This document shows positions 6,319-7,438 of a stretch of DNA of 7,438 nt, piece by piece. Positions within the stretch are counted from its first letter, which is position 1; every line of letters starts with the position of its first letter. Position numbers and translations under genes: made by a program. The notes under the pieces were generated by a model. It saw only the letters and a program-made list of their open reading frames with translations, was not told the DNA's origin and did not search any database. This stretch comes from Bryobacterales bacterium (GTDB lineage: Bacteria; Acidobacteriota; Terriglobia; Bryobacterales; Bryobacteraceae), in contig SHUN01000136.1 of assembly GCA_009697495.1 (NCBI GenBank), positions 1 to 7,438 of the forward strand, in the 5' to 3' direction.

Positions 6319-7235
6319 GCTGCTTGTACTCCCATTACTTTTTCCAACACGGCCATGCGGACCGCCACGCCATTTTCCACTTGGTTCAAGATTACCGATC
6401 GCTTCGAATCGGCGACTTCACTGGAGATTTCCCGGCCGCGGTTAATCGGGCCGGGGTGCATGACGATCGTGTCCTGACGGGTGAGAGTGAGGTGCTCCGG
6501 GCGGAGGCCGTAGAAGCGAAAATAATCACCGGGCGGGAAGGGCGTTTCGTGCTGCCGCTCCAATTGGACGCGGAGCATCATAATGACGTCGGCGCCGTCA
6601 ATGGCTTCGCGGATATCGTGAGTTAGAACCACGCCTGGGGCGAGTTTGGCGAGATCCGGGGGGAGCATGGGGGCGGGACCGCAGAGGACGATTTGCGCGC
6701 CGAATTTGGAAAGCAGATGGACGTTGGAACGGGCGACGCGGCTGTGGATGATGTCGCCGATGATGGCAACGCGGAGGCCTTCCAGCGCAGGTTTGTGATC
6801 GAGGATGGTCAGCGCGTCGAGCAGTGCCTGGGTGGGATGTTCGTGCATGCCATCACCGGCGTTAATTATTGGCGTGTCGAGATGGCGGGCGAGGAAATGG
6901 GGCGCGCCGCTGGCGGAGTGGCGCATCACGATCGCGTGGCAACGCATGGCCGCCAAAGTGTTGAGCGTGTCAACGAGGGACTCGCCTTTGGTGACGCTGG
7001 AGGCCGAAGAGGCGATGGAGATCGTATCGGCGCCAAGACGCTTGGCGGCAATTTCAAAGCTCGTGCGCGTACGCGTGGAGTTCTCGAAAAAGAGATTGAC
7101 GAGCAATTTGCCGCGCAGCGTATCCAATTTTTTGAAGTTGCTGGCGCCGTGAGACTGGAATGCTTTCGCGCGGTGCAGGTAGGACTCAATTTCAGCGCGA
7201 TCGAGTCCTTCGATACCGAGGAGACCGGGACCCAT
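6315..7235 (-). CDS. pyrB: Aspartate carbamoyltransferase catalytic chain
   Basis: This protein condenses carbamoyl phosphate with aspartate, the committed step of pyrimidine synthesis, in the cytoplasm. It has 306 residues, the usual length of the catalytic chain. The carbamoyl-phosphate site is seen as STRTRTSFE (residues 53-61), Lys83 with SSVTKGESL, Arg105 in VMRHS, and HPTQ at 133-136. The aspartate side is seen as Arg166 in HSRVARSN, R222 and Q224 in LRVQLER, and HPGPINRG at 260-267. All key residues are intact. The ATG at 7235 begins 8 bases after the pyrR stop; the ribosome site is weak (GAGG about 14 bases upstream), so translation may be coupled to pyrR. Its stop overlaps pyrC as GTGA. 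No regulatory chain gene (pyrI) is present, as expected when pyrR provides regulation. Confidence 0.97.
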   Translation of the reverse strand: MGPGLLGIEGLDRAEIESYLHRAKAFQSHGASNFKKLDTLRGKLLVNLFFENSTRTRTSFEIAAKRLGADTISIASSASSVTKGESLVDTLNTLAAMRCHAIVMRHSASGAPHFLARHLDTPIINAGDGMHEHPTQALLDALTILDHKPALEGLRVAIIGDIIHSRVARSNVHLLSKFGAQIVLCGPAPMLPPDLAKLAPGVVLTHDIREAIDGADVIMMLRVQLERQHETPFPPGDYFRFYGLRPEHLTLTRQDTIVMHPGPINRGREISSEVADSKRSVILNQVENGVAVRMAVLEKVMGVQAA

Positions 7236-7243
7236 TGCGGGGC

Positions 7244-7438
7244 TCAGTCCTCGACCTTTTCGACGAGTAACACTTTTTCAGTCTGGTCGATTTCGTTGAA
7301 CTTCACTTCGATGATTTCGTTGGCGGCGGTTTGGATTTTGCGGCCGATGTAGCGCGCTTCAATGGGCAGTTCGCGCCAGCCGCGATCGATGAGGACGAGC
7401 AGTTGAACGCGCGCCGGGCGGCCGTGCTCGAAGAGAGC
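7244..7438 (-). CDS. pyrR: PyrR bifunctional regulator/uracil phosphoribosyltransferase, C-terminal part
   Basis: Only the last 64 codons lie in the window; the gene continues past its right edge. Read on the minus strand the frame gives [20 protein letters not shown], then [17 protein letters not shown], then [21 protein letters not shown] and a TGA stop. The pattern GRP..VQL.VL.DRG.RELPI..DY.G...T is characteristic of the end of PyrR, which binds pyr leader RNA when UMP is high and attenuates transcription; many members also have uracil phosphoribosyltransferase activity. The PRPP-binding loop would be upstream, out of view, so activity cannot be judged. It is the first visible gene of pyrR-pyrB-pyrC. 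The expected leader RNA target would lie upstream of pyrR and outside this window. Confidence 0.93.
   Translation of the reverse strand, partial: ALFEHGRPARVQLLVLIDRGWRELPIEARYIGRKIQTAANEIIEVKFNEIDQTEKVLLVEKVED

Noticed and set aside
5389..6477. Open frame of 362 codons on the plus strand opposite pyrC
   Set aside because: It is antisense to an unambiguous dihydroorotase with all catalytic residues; its Gly/Asp/His-rich product is typical of a shadow frame in GC-rich DNA.
6693..7352. Open frame of 219 codons on the plus strand opposite pyrB and pyrR
   Set aside because: It lies opposite the conserved carbamoyl-phosphate and PyrR motifs and has no plausible protein features of its own.
1..7438. 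CRISPR arrays, tRNA or rRNA genes, transposases
   Set aside because: No regularly spaced repeats, no cloverleaf or rRNA-like stretches and no transposase motifs were seen on either strand.

Overview
The window reads as chromosomal DNA of a GC-rich Gram-negative bacterium. Acidobacteriota (Solibacter/Bryobacter-like) is my best guess, because a clustered pyrR-pyrB-pyrC set sits next to a DUF2490-type outer-membrane barrel and a small SD.W.DEDL-type antitoxin-like protein. This placement is inferred from gene content; no marker gene here proves it. Genes are packed tightly: several stop/start pairs overlap by 3-4 bases, and no gap exceeds about 100 bases.

Left part (1-4053, plus strand). The window opens inside an alpha/beta-hydrolase gene (2-703), which overlaps a small 97-residue unknown gene (700-993). 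A near-consensus -10 box (TATAAT, 1007-1012) lies in the short gap before a compact three-gene cassette: a 257-residue protein with a helical N-terminus and a probable winged-helix C-terminal half (1035-1808), a 324-residue protein that looks like a BrxC/BrxD-type (DUF2791) P-loop protein with a destroyed ATP site (1805-2779), and a 422-residue BrxD-like ATPase with intact Walker A and B motifs (2785-4053). The first two overlap by ATGA, and the third starts 5 bases after the second ends, so they are very probably co-translated. No BREX methylase, PglZ-type phosphatase or helicase is visible. This cassette is the main candidate for an undescribed system, possibly in phage defence or DNA transactions, but the function is inferred from one recognisable ATPase family.

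Middle (4097-5033). A secreted beta-barrel-like protein (DUF2490 type, plus strand) is followed by a 60-base direct repeat of the 3' end of pyrC, then by a small minus-strand antitoxin-like gene with no toxin partner. That small gene is bracketed by the remnant copy of the pyrC end on one side and the real pyrC end on the other.

Right part (5038-7438, minus strand). The operon pyrR (partial) - pyrB - pyrC carries the pyrimidine regulator, the aspartate carbamoyltransferase catalytic chain and a class I dihydroorotase: two successive steps of de novo UMP synthesis plus their likely feedback regulator. pyrB and pyrC overlap by GTGA. The antitoxin-like gene begins 4 bases after the pyrC stop and is probably transcribed with the operon.
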